A stretch of DNA of 26,619 nt. Source: Nemertoderma westbladi (taxonomy: Eukaryota; Xenacoelomorpha; Nemertodermatida; Nemertodermatidae). The notes beneath the pieces were generated by a model. It searched no databases. It saw nothing but the letters and a program-made list of their open reading frames with translations, and was not told where the DNA came from. The position numbers were made by a program, and so were the translations under genes. Of this stretch, positions 1 to 8,697 are shown in pieces (position 1 is the stretch's first letter; each line of letters begins with the position of its first letter). The stretch lies in assembly GCA_032718475.1 (NCBI GenBank), contig JAUCBJ010000304.1, positions 1 through 26,619 on the forward strand, read 5' to 3'.

Positions 1-1044
1 TGTTGTTTATTATTCTGAAACACTCTACAGTATGCATGGATACAACATGTGTTTTCAGGGCCCTCCACTTATCACCTTTTACAGTAATTCTGCTTTAATG
101 TATACGTACGTACCTTACTGTAGTCATATTCTAAGAAATTTAGCAGAATTTAGGACATTATTATTGCCATCATCTAGGTCCGAGCGCCATTAATAAATTT
201 GCCAAAACCTGAAAAACCGTGGTATAGAACATCGGTAGATTAGAAGTTACAAGCTAGGCCTAGTACAGTAAGTACCTTTTACATACGTTTTACTATTTAC
301 AAGTTTATAGTTGCTAGTAATTCCCACATAACAGTACAGCAGTAATATACTACAGATTATAGTGGAGCACGGTAGCTGTATTTCATAGGGTTTCAAGGAC
401 CAGTTTCATTATTGTTGACTTACCATTTACCAACAAATTAAACAATAAAATAAATATAAAAAACCGGCTCTGTACCGGTACCGGTTAGGACAGTTTTTTG
501 CCTGCACCAGTCCTAGATCCAATCTGTAAATGAAAAAATAAATCTGTAACATTAACGTGTTTTTTAAAAGTCCCTACTAACTATAACATTTCACATTTAG
601 TTTGTAAAATTCCAATATCAGTAAATAAATAAACACAATAATTTTTGTTAGCGGACCCAGTCCGCTCCCATTCCACTCCCATTACAAAGTGCGGAGACGA
701 TGGCAAATTTATTAATATTGGTTAGAAGAAAAATCGGGCTTGTAAGCAAAACTAATTAGCTCACTCACAGCAAGCCCAAAAACCAATATAGTCCAAGGGG
801 ATAGAAAATCATGTGATATCAGCAGCCAATGAGCAGGCCGTATCAACTCTAAGGCCCCCATTGGTGCGATTATCAATTCACAGTTTACGTTCAGCTGACA
901 TCGGTCACAGTAGGCCGAACCTTGTAATGTACAGGTCGGCAGTTTGCAATTTAACCCAGTGAGGGTTAAACGTTTTGTACATTCTAGCTAGCATTTAAGT
1001 TAGTAGTCAGTCATCAGTTATAGTGCAGTCAGATAGGCCTATTA
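1..1044. other. Gene-free flanking sequence
   Basis: No coding exon, RNA gene or clear repeat is visible. The sequence is AT-rich with short CCGGTA-type motifs near 465-485. A 15-base match in inverted orientation (ttaataaatttgcca at about 189 and its complement near 703) is too short to define an element. Confidence 0.6.
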
Positions 1045-1289
1045 GTGGGGTCGCTTAAGGTGAAAATCGTTAATTGCCGGACAAAAGCATGAAAATATGA
1101 CTATATATGTAAAAAAATGTGTAGATTAATCTGAGCCTGTGTACCAAAAAAATTGACTACTTCCCTAGCAACAGAGTGACTTTTACATAGCAACCGGGTA
1201 AAATTGGTCATTTCTGTTATTGAAACTCACCATATACAAAAATTACGATTATATAACTGGTTTAGTTTATAATATAAGTCTGTAGACGT

Positions 1290-1690
1290 TTCCATAGCAA
1301 CAAGGAGACCTTTACCTAGCAACCGCTCTATATTTAATGGAATTATGATTGAAACTTGGGATAATCAACCTGACTAGCAATAGAAGATGGTTAGTGATGA
1401 CATAGGCGCTGATACACGTTTCCTTAGTAACCGGGTGACCTTTCCCTAGCAACCGCTGTATATTTAATGAAATTATGATTGAAACTTGGGATAATCAACC
1501 TGTCTAGCAATAGAAGATTGTTAGTAATAACATTGGCGCCGATACACGTGTCCATAGCAACAAGGTGACCTTTTCCTAGGAACTGCCTGAAATTTAGTGT
1601 AATTAATATTGGAACTGGAGATAAACAGCATTTATAGCAATATAAGATTGTTAGTAGTTGTATTGGAGCTGTGATGCACGTTTCCATAGA
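1290..1690 (-). repeat. 130-bp tandem subrepeats, left arm of foldback
   Basis: The marker segment tagaagat(g/t)g recurs at 1381 and 1511 and as tataagattg at 1641, which is exactly 130 bp apart each time. Each unit also carries cctagcaac, a cgttt/cgtgtccatagcaaca stretch and ttgaaacttgggataatcaacc. The open frame across this region arises from repeat composition, not from a gene. Confidence 0.85.
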
Positions 1691-2215
1691 AACAAAAGGT
1701 GATATCTATATTTAATAAATACTTTTGGCTTTATGAGGATAATGTGTTTATACATCAAATACAGAGCCACAAGGCTGTAAATTTAAATTATTTAGTATTA
1801 TACTGTAGTTATACCAATTCTTTTAATTATACGAATCATATGTGATCAATAACAATCTGATTATTGACCATTTTCCTACACGAATAAAATACAACAGCAG
1901 CTACCGGTAGTATTGGTATTATATTTATCTGTGTTTGTTTTCATTATATGCGAAACATTCTAGAACGATTTAAGTTATTGCCAAGGATATCTTGTTCCTC
2001 TGGCCTCCTTTCAGTGCATGACGATGTTCTAAAACCGTATTACATCTGGGCCTGGCAAGTGAAATAGTAAAAAAATTGTTGAAGTTGGAAGTACAGTAGT
2101 TCTTACAGATTTTTTAGAGAAATATATCCATATTGTATTATTTTATTATTATTATTATGGGGTCAGCTCCGCCCGTGGCTACATTTTTGGATTTTTAACT
2201 GTACTTTTACACTGT

Positions 2216-3050
2216 AGTTTTATAAACACACATTATTCCCATAAAGTTAAATATTTTTATGGAAACGTGTATCAATCAACTCTAATATAACTACAAATAA
2301 TCTTATATTCGCCCATGCCGCACGTGAAGAATACCAGGATTTCACTTTTCGGTCGACTTTTTATTGGAATTTTATATATGAAGATTTTTTATTTTTTTTA
2401 ATTTATCTTTTTTAAGTGTTTTATAGCGCTTATTTCTGTCTTATAACCTGTACATATACTAATTCGTTTATTGTTTTGGTTTGATTCAGCCCTTCTGTAA
2501 CCTGTGGTTTTGGTGAAAACCTGGTATACTTCACAAGGGAGTAACTGCAAAGTGAAATATAACAGCAGAAAGTCTGGTATTCTTCACATGGGCCTTATAT
2601 TGCTATACAGGTTGGTTATCCCAACATGATCCCAAGATTCAATCAGAATTGCAGGCAGTTGCTAGGGAAACGTCACCTTGTTGCTAAGGGAACGTGTATC
2701 AGCGCCGATGTCACTAATAACCATCTTCTATTGCTAGACATGTTGTTTATCCCAAGTTTCAATCAAAATATCAATAAATATACAGCGGTTGCTAGGGAAA
2801 GGTCACCCTGTTGCCAAGGAAAAGTGTATCAGCGCAAACGTCACTATTAACCATCTTCTATTGCTAGACATGTTGTTTATCCCAAGTTTCAATCAAAATA
2901 TCAATAAATATACAGCGGTTGCTAGGGAAAGGTCACCCTGTTGCCAAGGAAAAGTGTATCAGCGCAAACGTCACTATTAACCATCTTCTATTGCTAGACA
3001 GGTTGTTTATCCCAAGTTTCAATCATAATTACATTAAATATACAACGGTT
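2216..3050 (+). repeat. 130-bp tandem subrepeats, right arm of foldback
   Basis: The segment ccatcttcta occurs at 2721, 2851 and 2981, a strict 130-bp period. The units starting at 2721 and 2851 are nearly identical, so the right arm expanded recently. The units are reverse complements of those in the left arm. The innermost part (2216-2309) pairs with about 1640-1765. The stretch also contains the nested element at 2310-2593, which is not part of the repeat. Confidence 0.85.
2310..2593. mobile_element. 284-bp inverted-repeat element nested in the foldback arm, 8-bp target duplication
   Basis: The element is bounded by cttatatt at 2302-2309 and 2594-2601. Its ends are imperfect inverted repeats: GCCCATG, a short spacer in the left copy only, then TGAAGAATACCAG. 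A second weaker inverted match (TTTCACTTT / AAAGTGAAA) lies just inside. The left arm of the host foldback has the matching unoccupied site near 1636-1650 (complement of aatcttatattgctat), which confirms the boundaries. An 8-bp duplication is typical of hAT-type elements, so a non-autonomous hAT-like MITE is likely. The ends do not otherwise identify a family. Confidence 0.8.
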
Positions 3051-3207
3051 GCTATGAAAAAGTCACCCTGTTGCTAGGGAAGTAGTCAATTTTTTTGGTA
3101 CACAGGCTCAGATTAATCTACACATTTTTTTACATATATAGTCACATTTTCATGCTTTTGTCCGGCAATTAACGATTTTGCTATATTTCAGCCTTAAGCG
3201 ACCCCAC

Positions 3208-3434
3208 TATATATATATATTATATATACAACCAAGAGAACAGCAACTGACTTTCTTCAGGCAGAACCAAACAGTTATCTACAGCCCAAGCAAGAGAGTA
3301 AGAAAACTAATCAGTCAACGACTCCCATCACAATTTTTTTCAGTTTACATTTTCAACACTACACCATCAGTTGTTTTAAAATTAATTTTAATATATTAAA
3401 ATAAAAATTAAATCACTCTAAACAATTGAAATTA
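3208..3434. other. Intergenic / 3' flank of the fibrinogen-related gene
   Basis: The stretch begins with a short (TA)n run next to the foldback element and is otherwise AT-rich. No exon is recognised on either strand. Confidence 0.5.
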
Positions 3435-3444
3435 TTTATTTATT
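3435..3444 (-). terminator. Polyadenylation hexamers for the FReD gene
   Basis: Two overlapping AATAAA hexamers read on the - strand (TTTATTTATT on +), beginning about 25 nt after the TAA stop of the FReD exon. This spacing implies a very short 3' UTR. Confidence 0.6.
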
Positions 3445-3468
3445 TTTCTAAAAAAACTTACAGTTTAA

Positions 3469-4014
3469 TTAAAGCAATATTTTCATTTCTACTCTAGTCG
3501 CCGGATTGTATCCAGTAAATGTAACCCAAAATGGACCTTTACCACCAAATTCCATTCCATAGAGTCCATTCAAGTTGCTCTCGTGACAGGATTTGTACCA
3601 CCAGGCTCCATTGTACCACCCTGCACAGTTGTAGACCCAGTTGTCATTATCTCTGTCCTTGGTTGTGAATGGCTGGCCGTTGTGATACTCCAATGAGTCA
3701 CCAGCAGTACCATTGTAACCGGATACATGTAGGGTGTAATCAGTTGCAGCCGAACCGAGATAGAAATTTTCATATTCCGCGTATCGGTGTTCGTTGTTGT
3801 AATACACACTATTATGTCCCTCACCAGTGAACCAAAGATCGATCCTTAACTTCACTCCACCTTTACTGAGCATGTAGATGTCTTCCAGACCCAACCAGAA
3901 GTCTGTACTCAAGTCCCCAAATCCTTCGACATATTCATTCCAGTCTCGATAGAAGTTGACACTTGTGCCTGTCCTTCTTTGAATTTTCAATTCAGTTTTC
4001 AATCCATCCTCTCT
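3469..4014 (-). CDS. Terminal exon of a fibrinogen-related domain (FReD) protein
   Basis: The translated exon is the C-terminal ~180 residues of a fibrinogen beta/gamma globular domain. Visible hallmarks in order are IQRR, SVNFYRDWNEYVEGFG, FWLGLEDIY, the calcium-site loop DRDNDN, and the cysteine pair in NCAGWYNGAWWYKSC followed by SNLNGLYG. FReD proteins are usually secreted lectin-like or developmental ligands (ficolin, tenascin, FREP and angiopoietin families) that bind acetylated sugars or receptors. The exon opens after TTAG at 4018-4015 (- strand); an in-frame TAG overlaps that acceptor, so coding must enter by splicing. The entry residues EDGLKTELKIQRR lack the GGGW usual before IQRR. 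The first ~40 domain residues, signal peptide and N-terminal domains are not found in the window. The reading frame is intact, and the exact family is unknown. Confidence 0.9.
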   Translation of the reverse strand, partial: REDGLKTELKIQRRTGTSVNFYRDWNEYVEGFGDLSTDFWLGLEDIYMLSKGGVKLRIDLWFTGEGHNSVYYNNEHRYAEYENFYLGSAATDYTLHVSGYNGTAGDSLEYHNGQPFTTKDRDNDNWVYNCAGWYNGAWWYKSCHESNLNGLYGMEFGGKGPFWVTFTGYNPATRVEMKILL

Positions 4015-4041
4015 CTAAGGGGAGGGGGGGGGGGGGGGGGG
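4015..4041 (-). promoter_or_regulatory. 3' splice site with poly-C pyrimidine tract (FReD exon)
   Basis: On the - strand a run of about 19 C residues is followed by TCCCCTTAG and then the coding sequence. The poly-C run therefore serves as the polypyrimidine tract. Such a long homopolymer may be length-variable or mis-assembled. Confidence 0.7.
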
Positions 4042-4140
4042 CAATCAATATCGAAACATTAACTACTACTATAATCGGCATCCTGAATTGAGATTGCAAT
4101 GCCGGCTTAACACCAAATGTGCTACCATGCAATCAACACT

Positions 4141-4216
4141 TTGCATGCTGCAATATACAGCTTGCATTAAGAATTATATAGGTACTGGCATATCAACAAA
4201 ATTGTCCTGCCATAAT
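4141..4216 (-). mobile_element. 3'-end fragment of the RTE-like LINE
   Basis: Similar in order to the 3' end of the longer - strand copy at 5230-5300: gcatgctgcaa, then cattaagaat, then atcaacaaaattg and ccataa. It is cut off at the palindromic junction gccataattatggc, where a + strand fragment of the same LINE begins. Confidence 0.65.
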
Positions 4217-4343
4217 TATGGCATCCCATGCTGAAACTGCTGAAAACAACAGGTCTCTGGATGGTAAATATTCCAGGATGATGTGCAGGGTGCACAACGA
4301 TGCATATGATGCACGCATATGCAATGAGGTGTTATACATACAA
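4213..4343 (+). mobile_element. LINE C-terminal fragment, first half
   Basis: Aligns with 23579-23707 of the long LINE copy (the CWALTAEDTRSLDGTYTRMLRRVHN region) at the nucleotide level, for example atgctgaaactgctgaaaaca and caatgaggtgttata. It stops at gttatacata, and its continuation resumes at about 6098. Several substitutions break the frame. Confidence 0.75.
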
Positions 4344-4578
4344 TTTTGCAATGTTCTACAGTAGAGTTAATATACGGAAATAATAACCTGATGCGAATAA
4401 AACTGAATAATCACTGATGCCGTTCCAGAAGCAAATTAACCTGTATAATTACCGAGGCCGCAGGCCGAGGTTATTATATTAGGTTAATTTGCTGAAGGAT
4501 TAGGCAGAAGTGATTATTACAGTTTTATTCGCTGAAGGTTTTTATTTCCGTATATTAACTCTAGAACATTGCAATATT
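4344..4578. mobile_element. Hairpin MITE, arms of ~110 bp
   Basis: The sequence from caattttgcaatgttcta to 4455 is closely complementary to 4468-4578, ending cattgcaatattg. Conserved blocks include gagttaatatacggaaata and gcgaataaaactg. The centre is the small GC-rich motif ccgaggccgcaggccgagg. It sits exactly where the LINE fragment is interrupted. The target duplication cannot be defined because later insertions lie on the right. Transcription would give a long stem-loop, a possible small-RNA source. Confidence 0.8.
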
Positions 4579-5229
4579 GTGTATATTGTTAATTTTAGCA
4601 TATTGAACGAACAACATGACAGCATACTTTGTTATTTGTATTTTTAAGGATCATTTTTTCTAATACAATACGTGTATTCAATTTTTTCAAGCCTTGGGTA
4701 GCATTTAAATCCATTTCCTTGAATTAATATCGCTCCAGAGTTCGTGGGGTTCTACCCCTGCAGACGGGCCAGGATAGTTTTCGTTTTGGCACAAGTGCTA
4801 AGGGACTAACCAAACACGCGCGCGCATATTTGCTTTGTTACTTAAATGGTCGTTAAATGAGTACCAGTTATCTCTTTGCCTGTAAGGAGTATAGTTCTGT
4901 GGGGTCTACAGTATACTGGAAATGAGTATTATCACCTTCTTTTCTATTTTACGTACTTGTTACAAGGAGGTCTCCTTGTTTTTTTTTCATTGCCTCCAAC
5001 ATAAGGTAAGGACGACCGAATCTGTGCAACTACTGTATTTTCTTTCATTATCTATATAATAAATTGTTGCAGAAATCACGTTATTTTATTTTCATCAATA
5101 GGCCTACTAGGCTCTTTTCACTGATAAATTAATAAAGATATGCCAACTTTACTATGGATATTCATAATAATAATACGATTTGTTGGTATTTTTAAATACG
5201 CATGGCTTTTGGTGAGGTCTACTAGGATC
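4579..5229. other. Gene-free sequence inside the split LINE fragment
   Basis: No exon or named element is recognised. It includes a short cgcgcgcg run near 4817 and a T-run near 4980. It forms part of the ~1.75-kb block separating the two halves of a LINE fragment. Confidence 0.5.
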
Positions 5230-5760
5230 GGCATGCTGCATTGCAGCTGCATTTTTAAGAATGCTGTGCCGGCTTGTCAACAAAATTGCACCGCCATAAC
5301 TCCCTATCACCCATGACATTTGCTAGATCATCCGCATCTTTAAGGCCAGTGTCCTTTAACATGCGTCTCAAGAAAGTCATGGGCTGTCCACCATGCTTAT
5401 TCACTCCATGAGGCTGCCAAAGTACAAGATTATGCACTGGCTGGTCCTCACGGCGAAAGCAATGTCCTGCAAAGCGGAGGCGATTTTGTTCTAGTGTCAA
5501 GCTTGGGGGAACCAATAAGACACCTCCAATGTTATATAGTGTCTGGTTGGAGATGTGTGCATTGTACTTGACACAATGAACCCGGCGTAGCATTCTTGTG
5601 AATGTGCCATCCAGAGATTTGGTGTCCTCAGCAGTTAGAGCCCAGCATGGACTCCCGTAGAGGAGTACTGGAACTACTGCTGCTCTAAATAATCGGACCT
5701 TAAGTTTCCGATTAATTCTCGGTGACTTCCAATTGGTGAGGTCAGATTGTAATAAGAGTT
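5230..5760 (-). pseudogene. RTE-like LINE C-terminal fragment, open reading frame kept
   Basis: A 5'-truncated copy of the LINE seen at 21750-24006. The frame is open from about 5747 to the stop at 5255, beginning near LTNWKSPRIN and continuing through LLYGSPCWALTAEDTKSLDG, MLRRVH, LRFAGHCFRREDQPVHN, LVLWQPHGVNKHGGQPMTF and LLKDTGL-like residues. This is the domain downstream of the reverse transcriptase in these elements. No RT catalytic motif is present, so the piece is dead on arrival. Its 3' end (gcatgccgatc on the - strand) matches that of the other copies. Confidence 0.85.
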
Positions 5761-6097
5761 ATCATTCTTACGAATACTGGAGTAGAATTTAAAGTGTCAA
5801 TCTGTCAATCTTATTGAGATGGTCATTTTGCTTAATGTGAAATATATAGCTACAGTACATTATTCAAAGAAACCGTAGCAAGTTTGGTATATTGCTGTAC
5901 CATAGGATAATACATAAAATTATATGAATATACTGCAAAATATATTTTCTACAATCCCATATCAGAGCAATTTCTAAGAAAATATTTAAATTTAGGAAAA
6001 AATTATATTATACAACATTTATATAGAACACTTTTTTAAAATTATACGATTATAATTTTAGCTAGTTTCCGTAGCAATATGTGAAAATTAACAATAA
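5761..6097. other. Gene-free AT-rich sequence
   Basis: AT-rich with no exon or repeat recognised. It is the right end of the block that interrupts the LINE fragment. Its last bases run directly into the LINE continuation at about 6098. Confidence 0.5.
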
Positions 6098-6285
6098 ACA
6101 ACTATGGCAACTTCTCATTGCCAATACTCAGCATCACCCTGCGGAGACACAGAGTGACACGCTTGCAGGATAGCATTGTTTCTGCCGTCAGAATCTACCT
6201 GCACACAACCTTGTGTTGTGCCAGACTGCTGGTGAATTTAGATGTGGTGAACAGGGAACAGCTTTCCTGCGCAAGATCACAGGAC
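6098..6285 (+). mobile_element. LINE C-terminal fragment, second half
   Basis: Continues the fragment broken at 4343. Matching segments are tctcattgcca, agcatcaccctgc, cctgcacacaacc and cacaggac, in the order seen at 23708-23890. The frame is degraded, so the short open frame here is not a functional gene. Confidence 0.75.
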
Positions 6286-6463
6286 GCCGATCCACTATCG
6301 TTGTACTGTACATATCGTCCATTTTCAAACAACCTAAATGACAAAAGTGACTTTTCCTGTAAAACTGAACAGCATTATTGATTCTAATTTTATTTGCAAT
6401 TAATATTCCAGGATTTTGGTCTTATTTACTTTCAAATACATTAAATGTAACGATGTTAACCCA

Positions 6464-6842
6464 TTAAGTCCTAAGGTCTACATTTGTAGACCCATGCAAT
6501 ATGGTGCTCTCAATTAAAAGCTGTACCAATTTATTTAGTATTTTCACTATAAATCAGACTTAGAGGCATGGGAGTACTATTTAAAGTAAATTTTAGCCCT
6601 CATGTTCGCAATACTAACATCTGACAAAAGCTCAATTTTAGTGAATTTATGCAAAAAGAGTACGAGTCAATTCAACTCTAATTTTAGGACGAAAGTTGCC
6701 TCATGTGACTTGGAGATGCAAATATTATCATCCCTGATAATTTCTGAACATATAAATGAATTATGAAGCTCCCAACAACATGTAATTAGAATTCGTGATG
6801 TCCTGAATGAGCAAGTCTACAAATGTAGACCTTAGGACTTAA
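6464..6842. mobile_element. MITE with TTAA target sites and 24-bp perfect terminal inverted repeats
   Basis: TTAA at 6464-6467 and 6839-6842 flanks a 371-bp element. The left end is GTCCTAAGGTCTACA plus nine further bases and the right end is its exact complement. Within each end, GTCTACATTTGTAGAC is itself a hairpin. TTAA duplication is the hallmark of piggyBac-type insertion, so a piggyBac-like non-autonomous element is the best guess. The tips do not start with the usual CCC/CCT, so the assignment is tentative. There is no ORF of note. Confidence 0.75.
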
Positions 6843-6984
6843 GAGGTACAAAATATCACTGAAATTACTGTAGTACAGTATATACTGTAATTTCAGAAGA
6901 CATTTCATACAGGAATATGGATACAGGATACAGGGGCTCATAATTTCACCTGACATAGAGTAGGTACTGTACAGTCGGGCACTT

Positions 6985-7235
6985 TGTCAATATTGACATG
7001 TTGTCAATATTGACATGTTGTCAATATTGACATGTTCCATGTCAAAATTGACATGTTTTGATCATAAATTTTTTAAATATTGTGATTTGAAAAGTAGAAA
7101 ATGTTTTTTTGTAAAGAGAATATCTATTTTAATTAAAATATTGTTGAATCCAACCAATGTATATTGTTGTTTGTAATAATTTTAATGATATGTTTTATTG
7201 CATGTCAATATTGACATCTAATGTCAATATTGACA
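6985..7235. repeat. Cluster of the 14-bp palindrome TGTCAATATTGACA
   Basis: Perfect copies occur at 6985, 7002 and 7019 (17-bp period) and again at 7203 and 7222. A one-mismatch copy (tgtcaaaattgaca) lies near 7040. The two clusters bracket ~150 bp of AT-rich sequence, so this may be a small inverted-repeat element with palindromic ends. It could also be a binding-site cluster. No flanking duplication could be fixed. Confidence 0.7.
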
Positions 7236-7269
7236 TGAACGCTGGGTTCTTATGTTCATTTCAACCCCA

Positions 7270-8045
7270 CCAAATCTATTTAGAGGCCTTCAAGCAGTCA
7301 AGTAGCATCACAAATACTGAAACAAGCTGTCAAAACGCTTTGGTTAGAGACATTCTTGCTGCATTTTAAATACTGAAAAGAGCTTTTGAAATTATTCAGG
7401 CCTTCGCGCAGCATGTTAAATACTAGAAAAGAGCCACTAAAACTGTTCAGAGTCCTTTGTGCAGCATGATAAATGCTGAAAAGTGCTGTTGAAATTGTTC
7501 AGAGGGTATCATGTATCATGAGAAAAACTGAAAAGAACTGATAAAACTGCCCAGGGGCCTTCGCACAGTTTGAAAAATACATAAAAGATCTCTCAAAGCT
7601 GCTCAGAGACCTTTGTGCAGCATGATAAACGCTGAAAAAAGATTTTGAAATGAAACTATTCAGAGCTTTGTGCAGCATGATAAATGCTGAAAAGAGCTGT
7701 TGAAACTGTTCAGCGGTCTTCGAGTAGCTTGAGAAAGACTGAAAATAAGTTTTGAAACTTTCAGGCCTTCGCACAGAAGGTGAAATACTGAAAAGAGTTG
7801 ATATAACTGTTCAGATGGCTTTGTGCAACATGAGAAAAGCTGAAAATTGCTGTTGAAAGTTATAAAACTGTTCAAAGTCCTTCATGCAGCATAAATGCTA
7901 AAAAATAACATTTGAAGTTGTTCAGAGGGATTTGTGCAATATGAGAATGCTGAAAATAGCTGTTGAAACTGTTCAGATGCCTTCGTGCAGCATGATAAAT
8001 GCTGAAAAGGGCTGTTGAAACTGCTAAAATGCCTTCATGCAGCAT
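7270..8045. repeat. Degenerate ~62-bp tandem array
   Basis: About a dozen diverged units share the consensus pieces ccttcgtgcagcatgataaa, tgctgaaaagagctgttga and aactgttcagag. Spacing varies from about 55 to 70 bp through indels. Open frames on both strands in this region come from unit composition and have no domain signature. The last unit runs into the 12-bp minisatellite. Confidence 0.8.
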
Positions 8046-8640
8046 GATGCATGTGTCTGCACCACTGTCTGCACCAGTGTGTGCACCACTGTCTGCACCA
8101 CTGTCCGCAGCAGTGTCTGTACCAGTGTCTGCACCACTGTCTGCACCAGGTGTCTGCACCACTGTCTGCACCAGTGTCCGCACCACTGTCTGCACCAGTG
8201 TCTGCACCACTGTCTGCACCACTGTCTGCACCAATGTCTGCACCCGTGTCTGCACCACTGTCTGCACCAGTGTCTGCACCAGGTGTCTGCATCACTGTCT
8301 GCATCACTGTCTGCACCACTGTCTGCACCACTGTCTGCACCAGGTGTCTGCACCACTGTCTGCACCACTGTCTGCACCAGTGTCCGCACCACTGTCTGCA
8401 CCAGTGTCTGCACCACTGTCTGCACCAGTGTCTGCACCAGTGTCTGCACCAGTGTCTGCACCACTGTCTGCACCAAAGTCTGCACCAGTGTCTGCACCAC
8501 TGTCTGCACCATTGTCTGCACCAGTGTCTGCACCAGTGTCTGCACCACTGTCTGCACCACTGTCTGCACCACTGTCTGCACCAGGTGTCTGCACCACTGA
8601 CTGCACCAGTGTCCGCACCACTGTCTGCACATATTTTTGC
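8046..8640. repeat. 12-bp minisatellite, about 49 units
   Basis: The unit is CTGTCTGCACCA with common C/G variation in its middle (cactg / cagtg), plus occasional gtccgcacc variants. A 13-bp variant (caggtgtctgcac) appears near 8147, 8280, 8341 and 8582. Because 12 is a multiple of three, all frames stay open for ~200 codons and give simple peptides such as SAPLSAPV. The frame-shifting 13-bp units and the lack of any start context or flanking exon argue against coding. Confidence 0.95.
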
Positions 8641-8667
8641 ACAAAATAAGTGTATTTTTGTACCCTT

Positions 8668-8697
8668 GAAGTCCTAACGTCTACATTTGTAGACCCT
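8668..8697. repeat. Second copy of the TTAA-MITE terminus
   Basis: gaagtcctaacgtctaca followed by tttgtagacc matches the left end of the 6464-6842 element with one internal change. The sequence inside it does not match that element and no partner end was found. It is either a relic or another member sharing only its ends. Confidence 0.55.

Larger units (their letters stand above)
1045..3207. mobile_element. Foldback DNA element with long inverted arms made of 130-bp subrepeats
   Basis: The ends are perfect inverted copies (GTGGGGTCGCTTAAGG at 1045, complement ending at 3207) and both are flanked by TA. The arms continue inward as near-complementary sequence: roughly 1045-1765 pairs with 2216-3207 once a later insertion at 2310-2593 is removed. 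The outer ~100 bp is unique sequence and the inner part is a 130-bp tandem unit. The centre (about 1766-2215) has no long ORF, so the element is non-autonomous. Long subrepeat-bearing arms resemble Foldback-type elements. A TA target duplication would fit the Tc1/mariner group, but two bases are weak evidence, so the superfamily is left open. Confidence 0.8.

Noticed and set aside
189-720. Inverted-repeat element bounded by ttaataaatttgcca
   Set aside because: Only 15 bases match, flanks do not extend the similarity and no target duplication is seen.
1424-2980. Small open frames with near-identical C-termini on both strands
   Set aside because: They lie inside the 130-bp subrepeats of the foldback element and simply repeat with it.
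7499-7875. Open frames on the - strand with FSxYHAAQ-like repeats
   Set aside because: By-products of the ~62-bp tandem array; no domain, and units shift frame through indels.
7270-8640. CRISPR-like array
   Set aside because: Units are contiguous tandem repeats without unique spacers, and the surroundings are clearly eukaryotic.
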